Shown here piece after piece: positions 24,102-35,002 of a stretch of DNA of 64,000 bases (position 1 is its first letter; every line of letters starts with the position of its first letter). Made by a program: the position numbers and the translations under genes. This DNA comes from Diatrype stigma (lineage: Eukaryota > Ascomycota > Sordariomycetes > Xylariales > Diatrypaceae), in contig JAKJXP020000055.1 of assembly GCA_022225965.2 (NCBI GenBank), positions 124,001-188,000 on the forward strand. Direction: 5' to 3'. Under the pieces are notes generated by a model, which did not search any database, was not told the origin of the DNA, and saw only the letters and a program-made list of their open reading frames with translations.

Positions 24102-27100
24102 CTTTCGTTTCCTTCTTCCTCTTTTTCCTTCGTCGTGGGCTTCGTCTCTCGGGAGCAGCAACGGACAGGAAAGAATTCTCAAGCAAGAATGACGGTTGTA
24201 TATGTATATTTATATATCTATCTACTGTCCCTTGCAAGCCAGGTCAGACCCCAGACCCCAGACTCCATCCATCCACCCAACCCAGGCGCAATCGTCTCGC
24301 CGAAAGATCGACCCTACTTTAGCGCTGGGTGGGTATAAATCGTATACCTAGTCCCCGCGGGCCCCCCTCCTCCCTCTCCCCCGGAGGCACCACATAGGTA
24401 AGGTAGCCTATGCGGAGGGCCAGCGCGGGCGGAGGCTGTACAGTAAAGGTCTCCTTCGATAAGCGGGTTCGGGGGATCAGTGCCCGCCCTCGCATCGGAT
24501 TGGCGCGCGTAATTCCCAAACGCCGGAAACGAAGTCGTTGGTTCGGCCTCGGCGGGGAGCCAACTTCGCTAACCAGCGCCTACGTAAGGTCCGTCCCCTA
24601 CATGGTATCGGTCCTCGTAGGTAGATTTTCCGCGTCGCTTGGAACTGTTGATCAGCTGGTTCCTTTGCTAGCTAGGCAGTTACCTAGTGATAATGAGTAG
24701 TTTACTTAGTTCTCACAACTACTTGCGTGTTGGTTGGGCGCTTCTGCCCCTCTTCACCAGCCAGCTGGACCACCGTGCTATATATTGGCTACATCGCATG
24801 GTGCAAACATCGTGAGCTCCAATTAGCGTCGGGCGGACAGAATGTTATGCTGGTAAATACGGAGCTTTTGTGGGTAGGTGAGTACGTGGATAAGACCTGC
24901 CGATTAACGAGATCAGGCGAGTATAGATAGATATGTTACTTCCGCCAATACTCACTTATATGCAATAGATATGTGTGCCTGCCCTGTAGGATTTCGAGAC
25001 GCTACCCTTCCATGAACAGTAGCATTGCCGCAAGCCCGGTTGATTGTTGCCTGGGTTTCTCGGCACGGTTGGCGACTACCTACTCGACGGCATTGCATTC
25101 AATTTGCTGGAGACGGGCTGGTGTAGAAGTAGGTAGGTCTGTTGGATCGTGAAGGTAATTAGTTCGGTTGGCATTTATCTATCTTCATTAGAAGTCACTC
25201 CAGACTAAGCTGTATGCAGTTCGCCGTCTGCCATGTTCAAGTGAGTATATACCCCCCCTGGACCCCTGAACATCCAGCGTCTGTGTGAAAAGAAAGGGTG
25301 AAGGGGGGAGGGGTGTTCATTGCATAAGACGTGGTGGATATAGATAACATAATGGGCTTTGATACGATGTCTTCTAGCTCGTTTATTTGTGCAGGATTTC
25401 GCCCTTGCCGGATATTGATGCATCCATCATATATACCTTCTCCGTTTATCGTCCCTGTTTGTTTCATATATCAAGGGGTAGTTCCCGTTTACCTGGGTCC
25501 TTCTGGGCGTGAGGACAGTTATCATGTGTTGAAACTACGTGTGCTCAGAAGAGAGGTCTAACTATACACTTTGGACTTGGATTATATTAACTGGTAACTA
25601 TTTACACAAGAGGTGGTAGTAATGGCGACTCTCATGTCCAGTCCTTCCTTCGCATTCCTCCTCTCAAGCGTGCCTCCTGCGCAATGACAATATCCCCACG
25701 CAGATATTCCTTTTGTACCTGACACGCTTCAAACAACTTACATCTCTATGCCTGCTACCTACACCAGTGACAGCCGCAGGATAGCACTCGAGAGTTTCAT
25801 GATATATACCTTCATAATCCATGTTCAGGTCACGATCGCTTAAGCATCGACATAGGCATACAAGGTATAGATCGTCCGAAGACTTCACTAGGCTCCCTCT
25901 CCAGGGAGCTGATAGTTACCCGTCGAGGTGTCAGTGCCGAGACCTGTCGGGGGATCGTCAAAAGTCAGTGCAGACACACATCTTGCAAAGAAGTAGTCAG
26001 TAGTGCGAGGCTAAGCTTTATGACAGATAATTGGTCTTCCAGAGCACCTGTCCAACAATGTGACGTTGAATGGCTAGTTACCTAAGCACCCAGCAGACCG
26101 AAGTCCTATATTCTGTAGACGGTTACGCAGTGTGACAAGCCGCATGCCCTGATCTACACATACCTAGGTACAGACTATTAGGGAGGTCTTTCTCGGCGCG
26201 GCTGTTGATGCAGACAGAAGTCAACTCGGTAAAGCCGCCGACGCTGTGCAACGGGTGACTAAATATATACATGCGGTTTTGTGATCTACGGCACAGCATT
26301 TCTATACTCGCCCATCCCCCCACACCTCGGGGCTGCTGTCAATCCAATATGATATGCGGCGCATCCGACTTGGCCTCTAGGACTTCAGGTTTTCGGCGCG
26401 TACAACCATATTACCCAGTAGTTACCCAGCGGTTACCAGTAGCTAGATATCATTACCCAGCCCTCCTCGCCACGGCTGCTACACCACCATCGCCGCCACC
26501 ACCACCACCACCACCACCACTAGACGTCGTAAGTAGCGGGGGGAAGGCAAGGTGGGCGAGGGGGGAGACGAGGGATGCCGTTGACCGGGTTTTCGATTTG
26601 GTCGTATATTGAGTGACAGCTGCCTCGCATGCAGCTGCCGCCTCCTCGTGTCCTCTTCCCGACGGGAAGTTGCATAGAGGCCCAAAGGCGCCATGCCATG
26701 TCGGGTGGCCTGAGCCGGGCCATAGTGAGTGACTGACTGCCAATCTAAGTGCATGGGCTCAGCTACCTACCTGCCTACCTACCTAGACGAACGACGTGAA
26801 GGCGCAGTTGACAGCATACGTTACGGTCCGCGGCGCACGAGGCAAGGATGTTGCACGAGGGTCTCTCGGATAGCTGCATCGGGCTGGAATACGCTATGTT
26901 ATACGCGATACTAACTTGTAGGCAGGATCTGCATGTGATTTGCTGGAACTTGGTGTTGGTCGATGGGTAGATATGGGGGAGGGTGAGTGCGAGTGATTGA
27001 GGAAGAAGGTGAAATGGTGTGACCTACCTGTGCGAGCGGAGTGTGCAGATATTATACTAGGTACTATCTCCCACGTAGATATATACTACCTAGGTAGCTC

Positions 27101-28336
27101 TCAGGTAAGTCGGTCGGGGTGAGGCAACGATCTCAGATATCATATCTGACAGAATACGACCCCGTTCTAGAATCTCGCCAAACCATGGTCGATCTCCCAC
27201 AAAGCACATCGGGTAGTTCTCGCTCTTTTCTCCAAGCCCACTCGTTACGGGCTGGAAATTTGCGGAAAGAAACTGCAGATGGTTATCTAGACCTGCATGA
27301 CACAGCTCGCCTGCTTTCGATGCTTTCCATACTGGCATAGCATGGCATGGCATGACATAACCAAGATGAAGGAACCAGCCGCCCCTTGCCCACCGCCCCA
27401 TCGCCTACCCCCGCGCCGCCCACCGCTGTGATGGAGGAGCATCGCACGCGCACACGCCAAGCCCAGCCACGAAACGAACGAGAAAAAGTAATATGACAGA
27501 CATTGAAGGTGCAGCTTGCTTTAGCTGTTTGGGTGCAGCAACGTAACGTACCTAGCTAAGCGATAAGGCAGGGAGGAGGGAGGGGAGCTGGTGCTGAACG
27601 CCGGGTGATAACCGACATACTAGAAGTCCATAGTTATTGCCTACTAAGGAGCTCCTACTAAGCTAGGTAGTCTAGGACCCCGGTAGGTCGTTACTCCGTA
27701 GCTCTAAGCTTTTCATTACCTGGTCATCGGTTCGAAGATGACGGGGTTTCCCCACAGCACCCACCCAGCACCCACCAATGAGCTCCCCCCTCTCCCCTTC
27801 CCTCACTTCCAGGGTTCTACCTGAGTATACTTCGTAGCTACTGCCGGTGCCTGCCAGACTGCCACTGCCAGACTGCCTACATACCTACATACCTACATAC
27901 CTACATACAACCATCCATACATCCATGCGTAAGCGTACCTGGTTAAAGCTACGCAGCTACGAGGCAACTGCATAACACGTACATGCCTAAGTGCAACCTG
28001 GAACGCGGGAAGAAACAACGAACAAAAAAGAAAGTTGGTACCTACATACACCATACACCATACCTGTAGGCATGCACCTGGAAGGAACGTGGGGATGGAT
28101 GAACGGATAGGATAGAGCCTGCCTGGTTATACCTGCCGCCTACCTGGACTTGGACCTGCCTATATTTGATCCCATATACATCCCCGAGCTCGAGTATAAC
28201 ATCCGATACCTAGGCAGCCCCAGCCTACCTACAACTATCCATACTTCATTAAGTATAGAGAAGTATAATACCCTCTACTGGATAGGTATACCGCTACACC
28301 CCCTCCTCTCCCGCCAGCCACATATAGAGGCGATAT
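24102..28336. other. Intergenic region between GH51 and the small unknown gene
   Basis: A 4.2-kb spacer between divergent genes. It begins with a C/T-rich leader of the GH51 gene (24102-24180) and ends in a leader with TACCTACATAC runs (27880-27905). Open frames are short and shadow-like. A CCACCACCACC run near 26490-26520 produces a false poly-Pro/poly-Val frame. No gene, RNA or mobile element could be supported. Confidence 0.4.
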
Positions 28337-28931
28337 ATGGCCGCGTCCGTCCAACCCGGCGGGTCGTCCGTGGCAACTTCCATGGCCATGTTCACGGCGG
28401 AGATGCGGGACCGCCAGGCGCGGGGCAAGAATCCGTACGAGTTCAGCGACGAGGGCGGGAGCGAGGGCAGCAGCGGCGTTAGCGGCGGCGGCGGCGGCGG
28501 CGGCGGAACCGGCGGCGGAGGTGGACGGAACCAACCTCAACATCACCACCAGCACCGTCAACACCGCCACCAACATCTCCGGTACGCGTTGCATGTTCTC
28601 ATTTGCATTTTGCGGGGGTGGGATTTCCGCCCACGTCTTGTATCCAGCTTCTGCTTTATCCATGTTTGCGGTTTCAAGCTGGGTAGTTCTATTCCTGCTC
28701 ATTTCATCCACCTATATATATTATGCATACACAGCCCTATATGATGGCTGGCTGGCTGGCTGTTGAAACCTCAAATAACACCAAACTGATCAAGTGTGCC
28801 CAAGGAATCTACGAGGCGGCAGCAGCGGGACCGAACCGCACCAGGTTCTGGAGAAGCGCCGCAAAGCCGCGCAGGTCCTGATGACGCCGGAGCTGCTGAT
28901 GGTGACTTCCCTGCGGCACGGTGAGGTGTGT

Positions 28932-29030
<99 letters not shown>

Positions 29031-29357
29031 GGGTTNNNNGTGTTTCCCCCCCCCCCCCCCCCCCCCCCCCGTCTACCTACCCCTTTACCATGAACCCATC
29101 CAAATAGAGTGCTCCAACTAAAACCCCAGCAGAGCATCCCAGCAACACGGCTCCGCTACACACGCATGTTGTGCAACGTCGAGGCGCCGATGCCCATGCT
29201 GGAGACGCAAAAGCCAGAAACGCCGAGGCAGGGCTCGGGACCGGGACCGGGGCCGGGACAACAAGGTAGCCGGAAGAAATCGAGCTCTCACGACGCGGGT
29301 GCCTCTTCTACTAACAGCCCATCCGGCCGCAGGGAGAGCAAGGGGGCGAATCGATGA
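28337..29357 (+). CDS. Unrecognised 196-aa protein, intron 2 interrupted by an assembly gap
   Basis: Exons 28337-28581, 28805-28925 and 29133-29357 join in frame. The donors are GTACGC and GTGTGT, and the acceptors are AAG and CAG. The N-terminus (MAASVQPGGSSVATSMAMFTAEMRDR) leads to a glycine run coded by a GGC repeat and a His/Gln-rich segment. The middle and end look like a genuine folded core: HQVLEKRRKAAQVLMTPELL, then MVTSLRHGE spliced to SIPATRLRYTRMLCNVEAP. The tail is G/P/S-rich and ends in SKGANR. I do not recognise the family. A frame-0 reading across the glycine run (NLNITTSTVNTATNIS) is an alternative, so exon 1's end is uncertain by one frame. Intron 2 contains the N gap and homopolymers at 28932-29070, so its true length is unknown. 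A conserved hypothetical gene is likely but unproven. Confidence 0.6.
28483..28506 (+). repeat. (GGC)n repeat inside the unknown CDS
   Basis: Seven or eight GGC units encode poly-glycine in the unrecognised 196-aa protein. A slippage event here would change which downstream frame is read, which is the main doubt in that model. Confidence 0.85.
28932..29070. other. Assembly gap flanked by poly-G (98 nt) and poly-C (25 nt)
   Basis: A run of 98 G (28932-29029) is followed by AGGGTT, four N (29036-29039), GTGTTT and 25 C (29046-29070). G on the left and C on the right of the gap is what two contig ends each extended by poly-G read tails would give. A real homopolymer spanning the gap would show the same base on both sides. 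The sequence should be treated as artefactual. Confidence 0.85.
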
Positions 29358-30493
29358 TATCGCCTGGTGGTAAGCTGTTGGTATTAAGCTGCCCCCTCAC
29401 ATACACCCAAGAGAGAAAGAGAGGCCACAACAACACGAACTGATCTGAACCTTCCTCCTTCATACCAAATCATTTTTTCCTTGCGTTCGCGGCTGAAGTT
29501 TCCATGAGCTGGACATGCCGTATATACCAAATGTCACTAGGGAGTTGAGTCGGGTGAAAGGGGTCGACATAACCAGGGGATGGAGATCAGTTGACACCTG
29601 GGCGAGACAGAGACAGAGACTGAGAGAGAGGGAGAGTAGATGAGCCTGGCCAATATACACCCGGGCTGTGTTCATGGCAGCAGCACGCTGTGTACGCTGA
29701 TGGCACATCTACTTATAAACACCCACGACGGAAACGGCGGGCGCGCGATCAAACATTGCTACACATACAGACGCAATACCTACCAGCAGCACCCAGCATT
29801 ACGCCATATCACGGTACAACACAACGCAGGATCGCGTATGATCACAGAAGCCCGGGCAAGATCTGGACTTACGAGTTGATACTCTCTAGAGGAGCTATAC
29901 ATCCACACACCCACATGCCTTCTTCTATACACGTCTTGAAATCAGCAACAACAACGCGGGAAAGGGGGCTATTTTTGCAGACCCGGGAATACGACAAAGA
30001 CGAATCGGGATATGAGGGGATATACGCGCGCGCACACACACACACACGCACGCGCGCTCCCCCTGAGGCCAGCTCTCATCGCCATGTAACACACACGCAC
30101 GCACGAATGCGTTGATAAGTAGATGGTCAATCAATGGCGCGGTATTTCGACCCGTTGGTCTCCGAGGAATCTCGTTCTCGTCATCTCCTTACTACCTACC
30201 GGCGCAAGGCACCTCATCCAACCAATCAAAAAAAGAGAAACACGGAAAAATACATACAATAAGACAACAAGGGGAGTGGCAAAAATAGAGAGGGAACGGA
30301 AAACACGGTTGGGCTAAGGGGGAAATTATATATGGAAGGTCAGGGTCAGGGTCAGGTCACTACCATACGGAGTACTGCTTATTACCCCCCTACATGCTGA
30401 GGCATAGCACTTAGGTGCGTATGTATGTATTCCGTCAGTCGGCCAGTCAGTCAGTTAGTTAGCCAATTCATGAGGCTCTGTTTCCTTCTTCCG

Positions 30494-30551
<58 letters not shown>

Positions 30552-30558
30552 NNNNNNN

Positions 30559-30590
<32 letters not shown>

Positions 30591-31595
30591 CCCCTTTTCC
30601 TTTTTTCCTACGTTCCCCCTTTCATACCTGTATGTATGCCAAAAAGGCAAGCGAGCAAGCCAAATGGAAAGGGAAGACCCCGTACCTCGGTCAACTTCTC
30701 ACCTCAAGAGTGCATGCGTACCGTACTGTGGGATGTAGTATGGTATGGTATAGTAGTTTATTATATATGATATCTATGCAACAAATGCTAATTTATCCTT
30801 TCACGTCGCTTCTTCTATCTTCTCCTATCCTATCCTAGTTTATCCTAACATAACATCCCCCGACCTTTTGAAGCCCACTAGTTAAGTTGGCCTGGCCTGG
30901 CCTACTCCGGTCTGTTTCTCCGCATGGGTCCTGCTTTCGTAGGTCCGCAGGGTACAGTATAGTATAGTCCCTCCCAGGCGTCTCATCTGCGCGTACAAAT
31001 GGCTAAGATATTGTGGCCAAGCGTTGCCTGCCCCGGTATGTAGGTGTTCAGTTCAGGTCAGTTAGGCGAGGGTGTCAACGGAGTATAGTATCATGCTGCA
31101 TGCCGCGTAGTAGTTTCGTCATGCTATGCCACGTCATAACATGCCATGCCATACATATATATAGATGTGTTCCAAGGTTGTGTGAGTGTACGTGTATAGG
31201 CTGTATATATAACCAGAACAGCAAAACGGGAGTGTTTTTTTATACCAACAACAACAACAACAATGCCCCAAGAAAGCACACGGTTCCAAGTGTGGGAAGT
31301 TTTGACTGACAAACAGAAAGCCAAAGTCCGGGCCCTTCCCTCCCCTTTACCAGGAATAGGAACCAACAGCCCGTTCCCAAGAAATTCACGAAACGCCCAA
31401 CAACAAAACGCCTATAGCAATGATGATGATGCTGATGACAGGTTGAACCCCCACATCTTTCCAACCAACCACGACACACACGAAGCATGTATGGGAACGC
31501 TTTACGCTTCGAACAAACCAAGAACAAAAATTCCTGGATAGAAGAAAGAAGAAGAACAAGGCAGCAGAGCAAAGCGAGCCGATTCAGCCAGCCAA
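29358..31595. other. Convergent spacer with an assembly gap
   Basis: 2.2 kb between the unknown gene and the 3' end of the ADAM gene, broken by the gap at 30495-30589. A mixed CG/CA dinucleotide run lies at 30028-30055. The open frames are simple-sequence products. Because of the gap, an unseen short gene cannot be ruled out. Confidence 0.4.
30495..30589. other. Second assembly gap flanked by poly-G (57 nt) and poly-C (31 nt)
   Basis: 57 G (30495-30551), seven N (30552-30558), then 31 C (30559-30589). The layout and orientation are the same as at the first gap 1.4 kb upstream. It lies in the convergent spacer between the unknown gene and the ADAM gene, so no CDS is affected. Confidence 0.85.
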
Positions 31596-34103
31596 CTAAG
31601 CATACCGTGCCGTCGATGCCCTCCGCGGCATCCACGGCCCATTGCTCGGCGGACCGCCGCCGTTATCCATGCCTCTCGCGCCCGTCATGCCGTAGGCCGG
31701 GGGTGGAGGCGGGGGATACGGGACGTTGTTTGCGTACGCGCTACCATGACCGCTGCTACCGCCGCCGCCACGACCACGACCACTACCACTACCACCACCA
31801 CCACCACCACCACCCACGGAAGAGCCGGCGACCCAACTGCTGTTCGGCTGTATTATCGCCTGAGCAGCCTTGGCCTTCCTTATGCGCGAGCGGCGGCGGC
31901 AGGAGCTGATGCAGCAGCCGAGGATCGATAAGATGATCAGGCCGCCGACGACGCAGGCGACGGGAATAACGATGTTGAGGTGGGCCTTGATCCACTCGAT
32001 GCCGCGACGGACCCAGCTGGCGCCCTCGCAGTTGCCGTTCTGGCAGGTGCCGCCGCCGTCGCAGGGGGTGCCGTCGAGGAAGTACTGCTGCATGTTGTAG
32101 CAGGGCTGGGGCCCCAGCGTGGACGATGAGCACGACACGATGCAGCTGCCGGACTGGCCCTCGCAGGCCGTCGTGTCCTGGCTCGAGGTCAGCGAGCCGA
32201 CCAGCGACTTGCACTGCTCGTCGCGCGACGTGCACTGCCCCGAGGCGCAGGTGAGGCCGGCGCCGTCGGCCCCGCAGACCTCGCCGTCGCCCGTCTTGAC
32301 GTCCTTGGGGCACGAGGCCGCCGTGCCGGCGCACGTCTCTTCCGGATCGCAGGTGCCGGTGCTAGCCCGGCAGACGGTGCCCGAGGAGGCGAACTGGCAT
32401 TGGTCGGTACAGCAGTCCTCGTTGGCGGGGTCGCAGACGGAATTGGTCTTGTACTTGCACGTGTTCGGATCGCAGCAGTTGTTGTCGCCACACCCGGTTT
32501 CTCCACCGCAATCGCACTGCTCGTCCTCCTCGACGATACCGTTGCCGCACTGGCTGCCAGTGATCGTGGGGACGCCCCGGTTGTCGCTCAGGCACGAGGT
32601 GCTGACGCTACCGCGGCCCATGGCGGAACAGATATTCCCGATACTACAGGGAGAGAATTTGGAAATTCCCGTCCCGGTAGACGGGTTCATGATGAAGTCG
32701 CCGTCAGCATCGCAACTAGAAGAGCTGAGCGGGCAGCACTTCTGCATGCCTACCGTCCCATCGGAGCATGTCGTCGACGTGCAGTCGTGAAAGGCGCCAA
32801 AGGTATGGCCGGACTCGTGGGCGAACACCTGCCACTCGGTGCCTCCATCCGTCCGCACAACGACGTTAGCCCCCGCAATAGTCTCATTCCCCCCTGAGGT
32901 CCCATCCTGACTCGATGAGCTTGTGGAGCAGGCTTGACCCAACCAGGCAAGCCCAACCGCCGAATCCGTGTTGCAAGTACTCAGCAAAGTCCAGTATGCA
33001 TTGGTGTCTTGGAACTGTCCCCGCCAACTCGAAAACAAATTCAGACGGTCGCTGAGGGTTACACTGTCGCTACATGGTACATTCCAGGGGACGCTTGCCG
33101 GGGCGGTTCCTGGGCACTCGGCTTCTTGCGTGGTCAAGTTTTGGATGCCGAGAGAAATGTTGAAGGTGCTTTCATAGAGTTCTGATGCTGTATTGACCAA
33201 GTTGACAATATTCTCACGCATGTCACTTTCGCTATCGAACTGGGCGCGGTAATTGCAGTCGGTAGCTATACCAACCAGTGCGACCTTCCGTGTCGTGGGG
33301 CAGCCTGCGGTTTGTCCAATGGTGCTTGCCAGGTTGACTCCAGCACCATTCCCTCCTGTCGTTCCATCCATCTGGCGGGCGAAAAGCGCATTGGTCTCAA
33401 CGGCCGCCGATACATTGCGAAGGTCCAGACCACGGCGAACTGGGTGGTCATCCCCGGTGTTGAAACTGAGACCATCGGATGAACAAGAACTCCCATCATA
33501 CCCGAGACCTCGTTTCAGCTCATCATGGGAGTAGGCCGGGTCTTGCAATACGTCCGTGTCCCTCCAGACGATCATGTACTCGTCGTCGCTTACTTTGATA
33601 TACGGGTCTCCTTCGAGTCGCGATTGCATATAGTTAGAGGCGGTCATGATATGGTGATGGTTACCGTGGATGCGGAACACGCCCTGAAAGACAGGGTTCG
33701 GACCATCCTGCTTTAAGGTTACCCTTGCAAACCCCGATCTCATCCAATCTGAACGGCCGGGATATTGTACGAAGGCATGGCCCTTGAAGACCTTATGGTC
33801 AGTCCTTTCGACCTTCTCGTGACGCTCAACATTGCCGTCAGGACCAAGATGCGTCACGGTCAACGAGTCTGGTAATATATCATGGTTAGGTTCTAACGAT
33901 ATCCGAACTTTCTGCTTGTCTTGGTGTAATTGGAAAGTAAGGTCGAACGACGAATAGGCGTGGACGCGATGCGACGGCGTGTGTATTATTGGGTTGTCGA
34001 CAGTGGTAACGTAGTTGAGAGGATTCCTCTGGATTGAATGGCCTTCCGACGACTGTGTTATCGCTAACAGCAGGGCGACTGCTGTCTTAAAGATGTGGCG
34101 CAT
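31596..34103 (-). CDS. ADAM-family zinc metalloprotease with disintegrin domain (single exon, 835 aa)
   Basis: Type I membrane metalloprotease of the fungal ADAM (M12B) group, expected to act as a sheddase at the cell surface. An N-terminal signal peptide (FKTAVALLLAITQSSEG) is followed by a prodomain to about residue 265. The catalytic domain carries the zinc motif HESGHTFGAFHD at 429-440 and a downstream FIMNP Met-turn near 470. The disintegrin-like domain starts near 519 (CGNGIVEEDEQCDCG) and holds dense cysteines. A cysteine-rich segment then leads to one transmembrane helix (IVIPVACVVGGLIILSILGC) near 710-730. The cytosolic tail has a Gly/Ser/Arg-rich repeat and a PYPPPPPPAYG proline motif that could bind SH3 or WW domains. 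Length and order match the family. There are no introns. The ATG at 34103 gives the natural signal peptide. Confidence 0.95.
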   Translation of the reverse strand: MRHIFKTAVALLLAITQSSEGHSIQRNPLNYVTTVDNPIIHTPSHRVHAYSSFDLTFQLHQDKQKVRISLEPNHDILPDSLTVTHLGPDGNVERHEKVERTDHKVFKGHAFVQYPGRSDWMRSGFARVTLKQDGPNPVFQGVFRIHGNHHHIMTASNYMQSRLEGDPYIKVSDDEYMIVWRDTDVLQDPAYSHDELKRGLGYDGSSCSSDGLSFNTGDDHPVRRGLDLRNVSAAVETNALFARQMDGTTGGNGAGVNLASTIGQTAGCPTTRKVALVGIATDCNYRAQFDSESDMRENIVNLVNTASELYESTFNISLGIQNLTTQEAECPGTAPASVPWNVPCSDSVTLSDRLNLFSSWRGQFQDTNAYWTLLSTCNTDSAVGLAWLGQACSTSSSSQDGTSGGNETIAGANVVVRTDGGTEWQVFAHESGHTFGAFHDCTSTTCSDGTVGMQKCCPLSSSSCDADGDFIMNPSTGTGISKFSPCSIGNICSAMGRGSVSTSCLSDNRGVPTITGSQCGNGIVEEDEQCDCGGETGCGDNNCCDPNTCKYKTNSVCDPANEDCCTDQCQFASSGTVCRASTGTCDPEETCAGTAASCPKDVKTGDGEVCGADGAGLTCASGQCTSRDEQCKSLVGSLTSSQDTTACEGQSGSCIVSCSSSTLGPQPCYNMQQYFLDGTPCDGGGTCQNGNCEGASWVRRGIEWIKAHLNIVIPVACVVGGLIILSILGCCISSCRRRSRIRKAKAAQAIIQPNSSWVAGSSVGGGGGGGGSGSGRGRGGGGSSGHGSAYANNVPYPPPPPPAYGMTGARGMDNGGGPPSNGPWMPRRASTARYA

Positions 34104-34964
34104 AGCGAAGAAAACGATAGGTCCCGCAAAAGGGAGGTTATTCTTCTCCTTTCCAAGAACATGCAGAACGTTTGTATGATATGGGACCCTCAGTTATGTC
34201 AAAAAGGGGGGGTTCGATTTCAATTTCCAGGCAATCTTAATCCAAAATACGCGCTATAGTCGCCGTGGAGGTCACAGCAATTATCGTGTACTCGTTGTCG
34301 CTCGTCCGTTTTACCGGAAGGGCTTCAAGGTTTGAACACAAGACTTTTCTACCATTTATTAATTCAAGCCCACTGCTACCTTCGACTGATTAATAATTAC
34401 TGGGACGGGGTATCGAGGCGCTGTTGAAACGGTGGCTAAAGAAAGCGCCCGGTGGTTGGAGATAGCGGCGGGAAGAAGCGAAGAGGCAGAACCCGTCAGC
34501 CCGACTTGTGACTTTGGTTTGGATATTTTGGACCGTTGTCGTCGCTGTCGGGGTTGAGAGGTTTGAATCGGAGTCTCTGTCTCTCACCCGTCCTTCCGTC
34601 CAGGGAATTTCCAAAGGTTCGAAAGAAGAACGAACGAATGACGGCGAAACCAAAGATTCGCAATTGGAGAGAGGAGAGGGGAAATGAAGGGAAAGGAAAA
34701 ACGATCCGAAAGGAATCCGAAAGGAGAAGGCTGGCTCACTCCCTTGGGTTGGAATCGGATTGGACGGATGAGATGGGGATGGAGATGGGGATGGGATGGC
34801 TGTGTAGGTAGGTTCGAGAGACACACACGCACACAGGCACACACACAGTTACACAGAGGCAAAGTTTAGGTCAGATCAACCCTTGGCTGGCTGGCTGGCT
34901 GGCTGGTTTTTGGCTGATACATTGGGCCAAGCAGCAGCAGAAGGCAGAGGGTTCAGGGCCAAAG

Positions 34965-35002
34965 GCTCAGGGCAGAGGCTCAGGGCAGAGGCTCAGGGCA
35001 GG
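34965..35002. repeat. 13-bp tandem repeat, about 3 copies (GCTCAGGGCAGAG)
   Basis: Three consecutive near-identical copies of GCTCAGGGCAGAG, with degenerate related words (GTTCAGGGCCAAAG) just before them. Non-coding context upstream of the ADAM gene. Confidence 0.85.

Noticed and set aside
28932..29070. G-quadruplex or poly-glycine/poly-proline coding repeat
   Set aside because: The base changes from G to C across an N gap, and the same pattern recurs 1.4 kb away, which points to contig-end artefacts.
30337..30356. GGTCAGGGTCAGGGTCAGG resembling a telomere-like repeat
   Set aside because: Only three units, not TTAGGG, in an ordinary spacer.
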